NCBI GenBank assembly: GCA_937915975.1
Contig: CALGGL010000195.1
Span: 1 to 7,412, forward strand
Origin: an uncultured Lachnospiraceae bacterium
GTDB lineage: Bacteria > Bacillota > Clostridia > Lachnospirales > Lachnospiraceae
Reading direction: 5' to 3'
DNA length: 7,412 bases
Shown one piece after another: positions 7,350-7,412 of the stretch. Both the position numbers and the translations under genes were made by a program. Each line of letters starts with the position of its first letter. The first letter of the stretch is position 1. The notes beneath the pieces are model-generated. The model did not search any database, was not told the origin of the DNA, and saw nothing but the letters and a program-made list of their open reading frames with translations.

Positions 7350-7381
7350 GTGCCATTTAAACTTCTGTTTATCGCAGTATG

Positions 7382-7412
7382 GTGTGAGTGAAAATACTTA
7401 TATATTTCACAC
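7382..7412. repeat. Inverted repeat at the right edge (candidate operator of the next gene)
   Basis: GTGTGA (7382-7387) and TCACAC (7407-7412) face each other, and inside them GTGAAA (7388-7393) faces TTTCAC (7405-7410) in an overlapping register. The element touches the window edge and may continue. No promoter or start codon can be placed with it here, so its role is open. Confidence 0.3.

Noticed and set aside
1..7412. CRISPR arrays, tRNA or rRNA genes, insertion sequences, phage or toxin-antitoxin genes
   Set aside because: No regularly spaced repeats, cloverleaf-like sequence, transposase or integrase motifs, or small paired genes were seen on either strand.

Overview
The window looks like chromosomal DNA of an anaerobic Gram-positive Firmicute, most likely a gut or rumen member of the Lachnospiraceae (Butyrivibrio/Roseburia-like). 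This rests on moderate-to-low GC with AT-rich intergenic DNA, strong AGGAGA/AGGTGA-type ribosome sites, canonical sigma-A promoters, and a cellobiose phosphorylase resembling those of cellulolytic clostridia. The taxon is an inference; no marker gene is present.

Layout: there are four protein genes in two divergent blocks. The left block, on the minus strand, is a two-gene ABC exporter: an ATPase (2215-3063) followed after 45 bases by a large FtsX/MacB-type permease (start at 2169) that runs off the left edge, with 723 codons visible and no stop. The right block, on the plus strand, is a membrane-bound diguanylate cyclase with a Cache-like extracellular sensor (3349-4743), then a complete GH94 cellobiose phosphorylase (4842-7292) closed by a strong intrinsic terminator. 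The two blocks share a 285-base intergenic region. It holds a near-consensus promoter for the cyclase and, on the other strand, a 23-base-pair-arm hairpin followed by a U-rich run. That hairpin sits in the leader of the ABC operon and reads as a transcription attenuator.

How the parts may work together: the ATPase and permease form one exporter or membrane-stress module (substrate unknown; antimicrobial peptide or lipid-type export is typical of the family). The cyclase would turn an extracellular small-molecule signal into cyclic di-GMP, and it lacks the usual RxxD product-inhibition site. Cellobiose phosphorylase splits imported cellobiose with phosphate into glucose 1-phosphate and glucose, saving ATP. 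It has its own promoter, but no convincing terminator separates it from the cyclase, so read-through is possible.

I see no CRISPR array, RNA gene, insertion sequence, phage gene or clear defence system. The observations most worth following are the ABC leader hairpin, the unusual cyclase architecture (expanded HAMP-like linker, no I-site), and the direct repeat just upstream of the phosphorylase promoter.
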